Under the pieces are notes generated by a model, which was not told the DNA's origin, did not search any database, and saw only the letters and a list, made by a program, of their open reading frames with translations. The translations under genes and the position numbers were made by a program. A stretch of DNA of 40,275 nt from IMG/VR virus record IMGVR_UViG_3300008262_000175, positions 1-40,275 of that record. One strand, written 5' to 3'. Positions 1 to 7,904 of the stretch are shown in pieces; within the stretch, counting starts at the first letter, position 1, and the number at the start of each line of letters is the position of its first letter. This DNA comes from a virus.

Positions 1-1
1 A

Positions 2-760
2 GGCAACATTACTGCATTGTCTGGTTACTACAACCCGGACGGGAAGCCAGCGATCATGCTCCAAGGATCTTCGACTGAGGGAGACATTGCGGTGCCGAAC
101 ACAACCGCGATGAGCTTCGGTAACTACAACACTTCAAACTTTGATTTTAACGAGCAGATGAGACTCGATACAAACGGGAATCTAGCCGTATATGACGGCT
201 ATATCAGTGCCGCTACAACCATAACTGCTGGCGGTGATATCTCTACTTCTGGGTCTCTAGTGTCAAACGGTGGAGATGTATTCATCGATGGAACTTCGAC
301 AGAGGACCCAACGCTAACGTTTAGAAACTCTGCAAACACAGTTCTTGGCACTATCTATCACGACGGTACAAACATGATTATAAATGATGCAACAGGAACT
401 AATATTCTTAGTGTTGGTCAAATTTCAGCAACGTCTATATCGACTAGCGGCGCGATAACAGCCACTGGTGCAGTCAACGGAAGCAACATTCCGACATTTG
501 TCAGGGCTGCATCGAGCGTAGTGAGCACTACAAGCGTTGCCGCGAATGCGTTCCAGGACTTCACGATAAGCTACACAAGCACTTCGACTGTCCCAGTTGC
601 CGTAGTAGCAAGCGTTTATCATAGCTCTAGCACAGAAAATGCCTGGCTTGCCACCATTTGGAGCGCAAGCGCGACAACAGCGGTTGTCAGGGTATACAAT
701 GTTGACGCTGCGTCCTCTACCTCATCGAGGCAGGTGTTTCTGATAGTCGCAGACGAATAA
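2..760 (+). CDS. Tail fibre-like protein, 5' end cut by window edge
   Basis: The reading frame is open to the left edge, so the true start lies upstream; the TTG at position 17 is unlikely to be the start. The visible 252 residues are rich in Ser, Thr, Gly, Asn and Ala with short beta-type repeats (for example GDISTSGSL and NGGDVFIDG) and almost no charged helices, as in phage fibre shafts. The last 75 residues, from about STTSVAANAFQDF, look like a separate globular beta tip. It heads a same-strand run of fibre-like genes, which supports a virion role. No catalytic motif is visible, and the exact fibre class cannot be named. Confidence 0.75.
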   Translation, partial: GNITALSGYYNPDGKPAIMLQGSSTEGDIAVPNTTAMSFGNYNTSNFDFNEQMRLDTNGNLAVYDGYISAATTITAGGDISTSGSLVSNGGDVFIDGTSTEDPTLTFRNSANTVLGTIYHDGTNMIINDATGTNILSVGQISATSISTSGAITATGAVNGSNIPTFVRAASSVVSTTSVAANAFQDFTISYTSTSTVPVAVVASVYHSSSTENAWLATIWSASATTAVVRVYNVDAASSTSSRQVFLIVADE

Positions 761-775
761 AAGAAAGTAGGTAAC

Positions 776-1006
776 ATGACAGTCAAGGATCTATCTAATT
801 ACAAGTATCTTGCAATTTACTCTGCTGACGGTGTAGTTGAGTCTATCATTGGTCTCCCAGCAGATCAGGTTGACGGCTATTCAACCGGAAACGAGATGCT
901 TTTTGAAGTGCTAGATTTCTATGAGCAGGCTAAGACGCTAGAGCTTGTAAAGGGTAAAATCTCTAGGCGTGTTGGCCCGAAGCAGTACGAAGTTCAGGAT
1001 AAGTAA
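776..1006 (+). CDS. Small hypothetical protein next to tail fibre
   Basis: 76 residues with an ATG start preceded by AAAGTAGGTAAC, a moderate ribosome site. The gene lies 15 bases after the fibre gene and reads the same way, so it is probably co-transcribed. The protein is mixed alpha/beta, contains the segment YKYLAIYSADGVVESI, and has a basic C-terminus. No cysteines, membrane segments or known motif are visible. It may be a fibre chaperone or a small structural protein by position only; the function is unknown. Confidence 0.7.
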   Translation: MTVKDLSNYKYLAIYSADGVVESIIGLPADQVDGYSTGNEMLFEVLDFYEQAKTLELVKGKISRRVGPKQYEVQDK

Positions 1007-1116
1007 GGGCCTGAGCCTAATAGCAGAACTCCAGCCCAGAGTCTAAACCCTAATCGTTGGTAGAATAGTCAACGGCAGGTTTACATTAGTCGGATGCGTG
1101 CGCACCGGCAGGACTT

Positions 1117-1881
1117 ATGGAGACCATAATGGGAACTCGTTTTAGGGTCAAGTCGCAACTAGAATCGGACTCTGAGGCCAAAAAGGGCATTCTCGATGAC
1201 TGCGGCCCATCATCTATGGCCGCGTGCGTGTCGTGGGCATTTAAGTACGCCCCTGGAAAGGATTTCTCTGCTGCCGATGGCGTCGCCGCAAAGGCAAAGG
1301 CAACGGGAAGGGTCGAGAAGCAGGGCGTATCCGACAACGGCTCGTCTCTTGGCGACCTGATTAAGACTGCTCGAGTCCTGGGCGCCGAGGCGCGCTGGGC
1401 CACGTCCTGGGAGGACATCCTTGCCGCCGCAAAGGCCGGGGCCGGTATCGGCATCTGGGTCGAGCAGCCAGCTGGATACCCGAAGGGGCTTGAAATTTCT
1501 GAGTGGCACGAAAAGTGGAAGCGTTGGTGGTGGGTCAAGCAGAAGCAGCCTAATCGAACGTACGGCCACATGACCGCCGCAGCGTGGGACGCGGAATTCG
1601 GATGGCAGTGGGCGTGCCCAACGCGAAGCGGAAAGGGCAAGGAGCAGTACGGCGTTCAGGTTGACGATGCAACAATTAAGGCCCTACTCGACTCCAAGCG
1701 CGTAAGCAAGAAGCATATTGCTCCACTTTGGAAGCATGCTATAATAATCACCGCTCCTAAGGGATGGGTTGCCCCAAGCACCCCAGCTCCAGTTGCGCCT
1801 CAGCCTGTGAGCCCACAGCCTGCTGCGCCAGCAAAAACAGTTCCCTGCCCCGCATGCGGCGGTACGGGCGTGAAGAAGTAA
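1117..1881 (+). CDS. Cysteine-peptidase-type lysin candidate with C-terminal zinc-knuckle-like motif
   Basis: 254 residues. The motif DDCGPSSMA places Cys29 in the context typical of C39/papain-like peptidases; His151 (YGHMTAA) and Asp158 are candidate partners. A Pro-Ala-rich linker (about residues 218-240) leads to a C-terminal CPACGGTG, half of a DnaJ-like zinc motif. The next gene encodes a holin-like protein, which supports a peptidoglycan-peptide hydrolase role (endolysin). ATG 1117 follows AGGACTT closely; ATG 1129 follows GGAG with better spacing, so the start could be four residues later. It could alternatively be a virion-associated peptidase. Confidence 0.65.
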   Translation: METIMGTRFRVKSQLESDSEAKKGILDDCGPSSMAACVSWAFKYAPGKDFSAADGVAAKAKATGRVEKQGVSDNGSSLGDLIKTARVLGAEARWATSWEDILAAAKAGAGIGIWVEQPAGYPKGLEISEWHEKWKRWWWVKQKQPNRTYGHMTAAAWDAEFGWQWACPTRSGKGKEQYGVQVDDATIKALLDSKRVSKKHIAPLWKHAIIITAPKGWVAPSTPAPVAPQPVSPQPAAPAKTVPCPACGGTGVKK

Positions 1882-1892
1882 CGGGGGAAAAA

Positions 1893-2294
1893 ATGAGCGC
1901 ACTAGGTTCAAAGCTTAAGTGGATTATGGACAATACAGGCGTGGACGAGGCACTTCTCGAGGCGTTCCGCGTTGGACTTGCCACTGGTATTGCAGTGATG
2001 CTTGCCACCGGCGCCCCAATCCTTGATATGACCAATGAAGACTTCCGCACGGTTGCTTCGGGTGCCATCGCGGCAACCCTGCAGGTAATCGTCCGAGCCC
2101 TCAACCCAGAGGACACGAAGTTTGGCGTCGGCAAGGCAAAGGCCGCAAAAGCTGAGGAGAAGGCCGCTCTTGCGGACACATCCCACATTGCCGGTTCAGC
2201 CATCGACACTGACGGCGACGGCATTGCAGACGAGCTTGCCGGTAGCCTTGCAAGCGAAGCGTTTGTCGACGAAGACGAGACAAAGGCAGCGTAG
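1893..2294 (+). CDS. Holin-like membrane protein
   Basis: 133 residues; the ATG follows a GGGGG-type ribosome site 11 bases after the lysin stop. Two hydrophobic segments (about residues 26-45 and 52-69) are separated by a short turn with Asp-Met-Thr-Asn-Glu-Asp, the layout of small actinophage/r1t-type holins. The N-terminus is basic/amphipathic. The C-terminal 60 residues are hydrophilic and Ala/Glu/Asp-rich and hold DTDGDGIADE, which resembles a calcium-binding DxDxDG loop. Position directly after the lysin supports a membrane-permeabilising role. The long acidic tail is unusual for a holin. Confidence 0.65.
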   Translation: MSALGSKLKWIMDNTGVDEALLEAFRVGLATGIAVMLATGAPILDMTNEDFRTVASGAIAATLQVIVRALNPEDTKFGVGKAKAAKAEEKAALADTSHIAGSAIDTDGDGIADELAGSLASEAFVDEDETKAA

Positions 2295-2297
2295 TAA

Positions 2298-2645
2298 ATG
2301 GCCGCTGGGGTTTACGACCTGGTAATTGAGCAGGGCGCTACCCTGAATACAACCTTTACCTGGAAGAACCCCAGCGGTACAGCCATCAACATCACCTCCT
2401 ACACGGCGAGGGCGATGTTCCGTCCGGACTACGGATCGGACCCGATTCTTTCGCTTAGCACCACGGATTCGACCATTGCGATCACAGGCGCGTCCGGGAT
2501 CGTGGCATTCAATGTGCCAGCGACGACTACGGCCTTCCTTTACGCCGGGACCGGGGTCTGGGACCTTGAGCTCGTTTCGCCCTCCGGAGTGGTCACAAGG
2601 CTCATTGGCGGCAATTACACCGTCTCGAATGAGGTAACCCGGTGA
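2298..2645 (+). CDS. Ig-like/beta-sandwich phage structural protein
   Basis: 115 residues beginning AAGVYDLVIEQGATLNTTFTW, a pattern I recognise from phage proteins of about this size in tail or baseplate regions. Alternating polar and hydrophobic strands predict a beta-sandwich. It overlaps the next gene by four bases (GTGA), so translation is probably coupled. No enzymatic motif is visible. The likely role is an adaptor or decoration protein; the precise one is unknown. Confidence 0.6.
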   Translation: MAAGVYDLVIEQGATLNTTFTWKNPSGTAINITSYTARAMFRPDYGSDPILSLSTTDSTIAITGASGIVAFNVPATTTAFLYAGTGVWDLELVSPSGVVTRLIGGNYTVSNEVTR

Positions 2646-2995
2646 GTGAAACAAACGTAACAATTGGCGTAGTAGAGAATACTATTGACATCACCCAGGG
2701 TCAAAACACAGTTGTCGTAAGCCAGGTAGAAAACACTATTAATGTTAGCGCCCCAGGGCCACAAGGCCCGGCTGGCCCCCAGGGGCCGTCAGGGAGCTCT
2801 TTTGCCACCTACACCCACACGCAGGCGTCAGCAGCGTCAACCTGGACGATTGTCCATAATCTCGGCTGTAGGCCGTCTGTGACCGTTGTAGATAGCGGTG
2901 GGAACGTTCAAATAGGGGAAATATTGTACGATTCGAACAACCAGGTTACGGTTACATTCGCAGCCGCCTTTGGCGGATATGCGTATCTAAACTGA
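2642..2995 (+). CDS. Short fibre protein with collagen-like segment and conserved tip domain
   Basis: 117 residues with a GTG start overlapping the previous stop. Residues 1-34 contain beta repeats (ENTIDITQ, ENTINVSA). A collagen-like GPQGPAGPQGP tract follows, then a C-terminal domain with the pattern TWTIVHNLG...V.VVDSGG...F.A.FGGYAYLN. The same type of C-terminal domain (ITITHNLNTRDITVEV) ends the protein at 3009-4766, so the two probably share a trimerisation or tip module. Likely a short tail fibre. Confidence 0.65.
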   Translation: MSETNVTIGVVENTIDITQGQNTVVVSQVENTINVSAPGPQGPAGPQGPSGSSFATYTHTQASAASTWTIVHNLGCRPSVTVVDSGGNVQIGEILYDSNNQVTVTFAAAFGGYAYLN

Positions 2996-3008
2996 GGAGC
3001 AACAGCCC

Positions 3009-4766
3009 GTGAAGGTCCTGACGAGTCTAACGCTTAGCAGCTATCTAGATCTGCAGAAGAATGAAATCCGTAACGGAGTCATCCAGGTCCTTGCGACCGC
3101 TCCGTCTTCGCCCGTAACCGGACAGATCTACTACAACTCTGACATTAATGACGGCCCAGTCGGCCTCATGGTCTACAGCGGTTCAGTGTGGGAGTCTGTC
3201 GGTTCAATCGACGGCCTTCAGGGAACTGCCCCGATCAACGTCAGCGTTTCTGGTGGTGTTGCCACGATCAGCATCAGTGCTGCATCCGCAGAGACCGCAG
3301 GCTCAATGTCCTCGGCGCACTACACGCTCGTCAATAACGCCACTGATAACAACACCGCCAACGCCATCGTTAAGCGAGACGCGGACGGCGACTTTGCGGC
3401 CCGAGACATCGATGCACGAATGGTCGTACTTTCAGGCACAACCACGAATGCAACCGATGCCGCAACCAAGGCATACGTCGACTCCGTCGCACAGGGCCTT
3501 GATGTCAAGCAGTCGGTGCATGTTGCCTCAACCGCAAATATCACCACGCTTAGCGGTCTGCTCACAATTGACGGACACACCGTTGAAGCCGGTCAGCGCG
3601 TCCTCGTAAAGAACCAGAGCACCGCCTCCCAGAACGGTATCTACGTTGCCGCAGAGAGCACCTGGTCACGGGCTGATGACTTTGACGGAACTCCTGCTGT
3701 AACGACTGGCGCATTTGCCTTCGTTGAGTACGGTACAGCAAATGGCTCGACCGGCTGGGTGCTCACAACCCAGGGTGCAATCACCATTGGCACAACGGCA
3801 CTTTCGTTCACGCAGTTCTCCGGTGGCGGAACATTCAGCGCTGGCGATGCGCTGTCGCTAACCGGAACAGAGTTCGATGTCAAGTTTGACAATAGCACTG
3901 TCGGTGTCAACGGAAGCAATCAGCTCGAAGTCAAGGACAACGGCATTACCTCCGCCAAGATGGCGACAGGTTCAGTCGAACTCGGCACTGATACCGTCAC
4001 CGGAACGCTTGCCGTTGGGAACGGCGGTACCGGAGCAGCGACTGCATCCGATAACTACGTATTCGCTGGCCCTGCATCAGGCGGTCCGTCAGCACCGTCG
4101 TTCCGCGCACTTGTTGCCGGAGACATTCCAAGCCATAGCACCGACAAGCTGACCAGCGGGACCCTTGGGGTTGCCCGTGGCGGTACGGGGGCATCGACGT
4201 TCACTGCTGGTATCGTTAAGTCCACCGGTAGCACGAATGCACTCACGACTGAAAGCACCGTCTCGCTCACGAGCGAGGTAAGTGGTACACTTCCTGTTGC
4301 AAACGGTGGTACCGGAGCGACAACGCTTACATCCAACGGCGTACTGCTTGGTAATGGAACAAGCGCCGTTGCAGCAACGAGCGCTGGCTCGGCTAACCAG
4401 GTACTGCGAGTCCCTGGTGTTGGTGGAGCACCAGCGTTTGGCGCGATTGACCTTTCGCAGAACGCTGCGGTCACCGGCGCACTTGCCATCGCAAACGGTG
4501 GTACTGGCCAGACGACAGCAGCTGCAGCACTTGCCGCCCTTGGTGGGACGCGCAAGTACGCAGCGCTTGTTGGAAATGGTTCCAACACGACGATTACGAT
4601 AACCCACAACCTGAACACAAGGGACATAACGGTTGAGGTTTACGAGGCTGCGAGCCCATATGAGAAGGTGTATCCGGATATCAAGCACGCAACTGTTGAT
4701 ACCGTTGACCTTGTCTTTGCTTCGGCACCAGCGGAAGACGCCTACAAGGTCGTTATAATCGGATAA
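3009..4766 (+). CDS. Large modular tail fibre
   Basis: 585 residues with a GTG start after GAGGAG. An N-terminal domain (about 1-70, with GQIYYNSD...VYSGSVWESVG) resembles that of the next gene. Residues 95-275 hold DAATKAYVDS and a RVLVKNQSTASQNGIYV module common in phage fibres. Four GGTG turns follow at about residues 339, 391, 433 and 497, each within a NGGTG- or RGGTG-type repeat. The last 70 residues are a beta tip with ITHNLNTRDITVEVYE. There are no cysteines. Probable host-binding fibre or its shaft. Confidence 0.8.
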   Translation: MKVLTSLTLSSYLDLQKNEIRNGVIQVLATAPSSPVTGQIYYNSDINDGPVGLMVYSGSVWESVGSIDGLQGTAPINVSVSGGVATISISAASAETAGSMSSAHYTLVNNATDNNTANAIVKRDADGDFAARDIDARMVVLSGTTTNATDAATKAYVDSVAQGLDVKQSVHVASTANITTLSGLLTIDGHTVEAGQRVLVKNQSTASQNGIYVAAESTWSRADDFDGTPAVTTGAFAFVEYGTANGSTGWVLTTQGAITIGTTALSFTQFSGGGTFSAGDALSLTGTEFDVKFDNSTVGVNGSNQLEVKDNGITSAKMATGSVELGTDTVTGTLAVGNGGTGAATASDNYVFAGPASGGPSAPSFRALVAGDIPSHSTDKLTSGTLGVARGGTGASTFTAGIVKSTGSTNALTTESTVSLTSEVSGTLPVANGGTGATTLTSNGVLLGNGTSAVAATSAGSANQVLRVPGVGGAPAFGAIDLSQNAAVTGALAIANGGTGQTTAAAALAALGGTRKYAALVGNGSNTTITITHNLNTRDITVEVYEAASPYEKVYPDIKHATVDTVDLVFASAPAEDAYKVVIIG

Positions 4767-4788
4767 ACTCCGACAAAGGAGGTAATCC

Positions 4789-5805
4789 GTGCCTAAGATT
4801 TTAAGCAAGATTAATCTGCCGCAGTACGCGGCCGCCCCAGGGTCCCCAGCCCAGGGTGATATGTACTACAACACGACAGACGATGCTGTCTACGTTTACG
4901 ACGGATCGCAGTGGCTTGACCTGTCTGCTGGCGGGGGCGGAACTGGCGACATTACTGCGGTAGTTGCCGGGACCGGACTCACCGGCGGCGCGACTTCAGG
5001 GTCGGCAACGCTCAATATCGATAATACTGTCGTTGCTACCCTTTCCGACTCCCAGACGTTGACGAATAAGACGCTTACTGACCCAAAGGTTGGTGGCACG
5101 ATTGTCATTGACAACAACGGGGCAACGCCGTTCAACCTAAGCAATGCAAGTGGAACAACGATTCAGGCAGTTAGTGTCGATGGCGCAGACACAAGAATTG
5201 TCCTTGATGCCCACGGTACTGGCGTCCATGGGGCGCTCACAATCAGGTCCAGTCGCGGGACTGCTGCCTCCCCTTCTGCCATACAGGCGGGAGACAAGAT
5301 TGGCGAGATGGGGGCTCGCGGATACGGCTTAACTGGTTTTTCCGGGGCATCGCTTGCCAGAATTGCAATGTACGCAAATGAGAACTGGACAGATTCAGAT
5401 CAGGGCACAAAGATCGTTATTGAAGTAGCTGGTAACGGCACCGTAGCCGCAGAGGAGCTAGCGACTTTTACCGGTGGCGGGTCTGGCGGAATAAACCTTC
5501 TTTCCGGAAGGGCCTTTAGGATTGACGGGAGCTCTGTTCTTAGTGCTACCACTTTGGGGAGCAGCGTGGTAAGCTCATCATTGACTTCGGTAGGAACAAT
5601 ATCTACCGGGACTTGGCAGGGAACAGCGATCGGTATTGCGTATGGCGGAACAGGCTCAACAACAGCACAGGGCGCCAGGACTGAAATTTTGCCGTCGCAA
5701 GCCTCTGCCAACAACAAATTTCTGCGATCAGACGGAACAGACGTATCGTGGCAAACAGCGTTAGTTTCTATCGCAAATGAAACAATTGATGGGGGGAATG
5801 CGTAA
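4789..5805 (+). CDS. Tail fibre protein with GGTG repeat
   Basis: 338 residues; the GTG start has a near-perfect AAAGGAGGT ribosome site. The N-terminal domain PGSPAQGDMYYNTTDDAVYV parallels the neighbouring fibre at 3009. A segment SDSQTLTNKTLTDPKV is a widespread fibre motif and recurs in the protein at 6525. One GGTG repeat (AYGGTGSTTAQGAR) sits near the C-terminus, followed by the type KFLRSDGTDVSWQ that usually ends fibre repeat regions. Its stop overlaps the next ATG by one base. Confidence 0.75.
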   Translation: MPKILSKINLPQYAAAPGSPAQGDMYYNTTDDAVYVYDGSQWLDLSAGGGGTGDITAVVAGTGLTGGATSGSATLNIDNTVVATLSDSQTLTNKTLTDPKVGGTIVIDNNGATPFNLSNASGTTIQAVSVDGADTRIVLDAHGTGVHGALTIRSSRGTAASPSAIQAGDKIGEMGARGYGLTGFSGASLARIAMYANENWTDSDQGTKIVIEVAGNGTVAAEELATFTGGGSGGINLLSGRAFRIDGSSVLSATTLGSSVVSSSLTSVGTISTGTWQGTAIGIAYGGTGSTTAQGARTEILPSQASANNKFLRSDGTDVSWQTALVSIANETIDGGNA

Positions 5806-6521
5806 TGCCTAAGATCACCTTCACTACAAGGTTTGACATTCAGCCAGAATACTATCCAAAGCCAGCAGCTTCGGCGGTACCCGATTGGCTTGTAAAGATG
5901 CATGCATACGGCGGATTTCACGGAATTGACGAAGGGGTTAAAACAACCATTGGCCACGCAGAGCCAAATTCAACGATTAAGCGGTGCGTGCCAGTACTTG
6001 ACGCCGCCACGGCCGGGTATGTTATCTACACGCATTCTGACATCTGGGTAGAAAAAGATAAAAATGAATCGGAGCAGACGTTCCAAACAAGGGGCCCACT
6101 TGGTGTCAGCTCTCATGATTACGGTCAGGCAAAGCTTCACCCATTGGGAAGAAAAAGCGTATCGTTTCCAAAGTTTAACAATCCCTGGATGATTAAGACC
6201 CCAAAAGGATACTCAGTTCTTTTTGTTCCACCAATGCACAATCCGAACGGCATATTCACCGCATTCCCGGCGGTTGTCGATACCGATTCGTATACCCAAG
6301 AGATAAATTTTCCGTTTATGCTAGACAACCCAGAATTTTCAGGAATGATACCCGCTGGAACCCCAATCGTCCAAGTAATTCCTTTCAAGCGAGAGCCGTG
6401 GGAAATGCAAATTGGAGGACAAAGAGAGATAGAAGAGGCAAATTCAGTCGGCAGGCGCCATGCCACTAAGATATTTAACATTTACCGTAGTTTATTCTGG
6501 TCGAGAAAGGAATTTAAATAA
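5805..6521 (+). CDS. Uncharacterised protein, paralogue of the 10141-10947 product (DUF6065-like)
   Basis: 238 residues with a GGGGGG site before the ATG. It shares an ordered set of motifs with the 268-residue protein at 10141: PxWxxKM near the N-terminus, CxPxLDxxTxGY/F, NPW/FxxxxPxGxS near the middle, VVDTD, GTPIxQVIPxKREPWE, and a C-terminal basic HRTK/RHATK segment. I recall such proteins as DUF6065, but this was not checked. No membrane segment or signal is visible. It interrupts a run of fibre genes, so a virion-linked role (for example fibre modification or assembly) is plausible. Confidence 0.7.
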   Translation: MPKITFTTRFDIQPEYYPKPAASAVPDWLVKMHAYGGFHGIDEGVKTTIGHAEPNSTIKRCVPVLDAATAGYVIYTHSDIWVEKDKNESEQTFQTRGPLGVSSHDYGQAKLHPLGRKSVSFPKFNNPWMIKTPKGYSVLFVPPMHNPNGIFTAFPAVVDTDSYTQEINFPFMLDNPEFSGMIPAGTPIVQVIPFKREPWEMQIGGQREIEEANSVGRRHATKIFNIYRSLFWSRKEFK

Positions 6522-6524
6522 TCT

Positions 6525-7904
6525 ATGCCAAACTTAATTAAGATTAGAAGGGACACAGCCGCAAATTGGTCGTCCGTAAATCCCGTTCTTGCCGAGGGGG
6601 AACTTGGGTTAGATCTTACAAATGACAAGATAAAAATTGGTGACGGGACTAGTACTTGGTCAGTTCTTGATTACGCATTTGATACCCCATCTGGGGTCAC
6701 AACAAAGGCAAACAATGCTCAGTCTGCCGCTGAATCTACTGCTGCCGGTGCCCTCACGACGCACGAAGGTGATACGTCTACCCATGGGGTTACAACCGTG
6801 GCTGGCCTCTCTGAGGCCCAAACCCTTACAAACAAGACAATTGACGGGAATAGCAACACGCTGACTGTTCTCAATAATCAAACAACAGCCGCCTCTGCGA
6901 ACACCGCCAGCGCGATTGTCGCTCGTGACGCCAATGGCGACTTCTCGGCAAACCTTGTAACGGTGGCAACGCCAACCTCGGCCAGCCATGCGGCGACAAA
7001 GGCATATGTTGACAATGTTACGGCCGGGGTAAACACGCACGCATCGGTGAAGCTGGCAACCACTGCCGCCTTGGGCGCAACCTACGCAGCCGGTTCTGCG
7101 GATCAAAGCCAAGGTACTGGCATTGGGGCAACGCTTACGGCCACATCAAACGGGGCACTAACTGTTGACTCCGTTTCAGCAGCCGTAGATGATCGCATCC
7201 TTGTAAAGGATCAGGCGACAACCACGCAGAACGGTATCTATACCGTAACTGCCATTGGTGACGGTAGCAATCCGTGGGTACTAACCCGTGCAAGTGACTT
7301 CGACAACTCGGTTGCTGGCGAGGTCTTCCCGGGAGACTTTACGTTCATCACTCATGGATCAACAAACGTTGGTCAGGGTTGGATTATGAACTCGGTCGGA
7401 ACTGCAACAACTCCAACTCGAGCAATCCGCATTGGAACCGACGCAATTGCTTGGACGCAGTTTACTGGTGTTGCAACGATCACGGTGAGCGCCCCTCTAG
7501 TTGAGTCTGGAAACAACATCTCAATCTCTGCGGCAACAACGTCGGCTGCTGGCTCAATGAGTGCAGCAGATAAGACAAAGATTGATGCCCTTGAGATGCC
7601 TATCTCATTCCACATTGCTGGAACCCTTACGGCTGGAGTCAAGCAGCCTAGGTTTATTTCCCCAGTCGCCTGCACCCTTGTGAATGCCCGGGCGTACGCT
7701 GGTGGAGGTTCTGGCGTGACATACCGACTGGTTAAGAACGGCTCAACAAACGGCAACACCAGCGCAACTGTAGGCAACGCGGTCGTTACCACTGCACTGT
7801 CGACGGTGACCTCGCTTGCTGTTGGCGACATTCTGCAAGTTGAAATCGTCAGTGCTGGAACTTCTGGGGCCGATCTCTCTGTCACCGTGGAGGCCACTTA
7901 CTAA
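6525..7904 (+). CDS. Tail fibre with Mtd-like N-terminal domain
   Basis: 459 residues. Residues 4-48 (IKIRRDTAANWSSVNPVLAEG..GLD.TNDKIKIGDGTSTW) match the major-tropism-determinant N-terminal domain seen in many receptor-binding proteins. SEAQTLTNKTIDGN and AATKAYVDN follow, then the DDRILVKDQATTTQNGIYT module shared with the fibre at 3009. The segment ISVSAPLVESGNNISIS..AGSMS also has a counterpart there. The C-terminal 100 residues form a separate beta tip. No reverse transcriptase or template repeat was seen nearby, so diversity generation is not implied. Confidence 0.8.
   Translation: MPNLIKIRRDTAANWSSVNPVLAEGELGLDLTNDKIKIGDGTSTWSVLDYAFDTPSGVTTKANNAQSAAESTAAGALTTHEGDTSTHGVTTVAGLSEAQTLTNKTIDGNSNTLTVLNNQTTAASANTASAIVARDANGDFSANLVTVATPTSASHAATKAYVDNVTAGVNTHASVKLATTAALGATYAAGSADQSQGTGIGATLTATSNGALTVDSVSAAVDDRILVKDQATTTQNGIYTVTAIGDGSNPWVLTRASDFDNSVAGEVFPGDFTFITHGSTNVGQGWIMNSVGTATTPTRAIRIGTDAIAWTQFTGVATITVSAPLVESGNNISISAATTSAAGSMSAADKTKIDALEMPISFHIAGTLTAGVKQPRFISPVACTLVNARAYAGGGSGVTYRLVKNGSTNGNTSATVGNAVVTTALSTVTSLAVGDILQVEIVSAGTSGADLSVTVEATY

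Noticed and set aside
3990-4520. Repeats in the fibre gene as CRISPR-like or mobile repeats
   Set aside because: They encode GGTG protein repeats in frame, with unequal spacing and no constant repeat/spacer pattern.
4055-4627. 190-residue minus frame inside the large fibre gene
   Set aside because: Antisense of repeats with a strong forward coding pattern and ribosome site on the plus strand.
6525-7904. Diversity-generating retroelement suggested by the Mtd-like N-terminal domain
   Set aside because: No reverse transcriptase, template repeat or variable repeat pair was seen in the window; the N-terminal domain alone is widespread.
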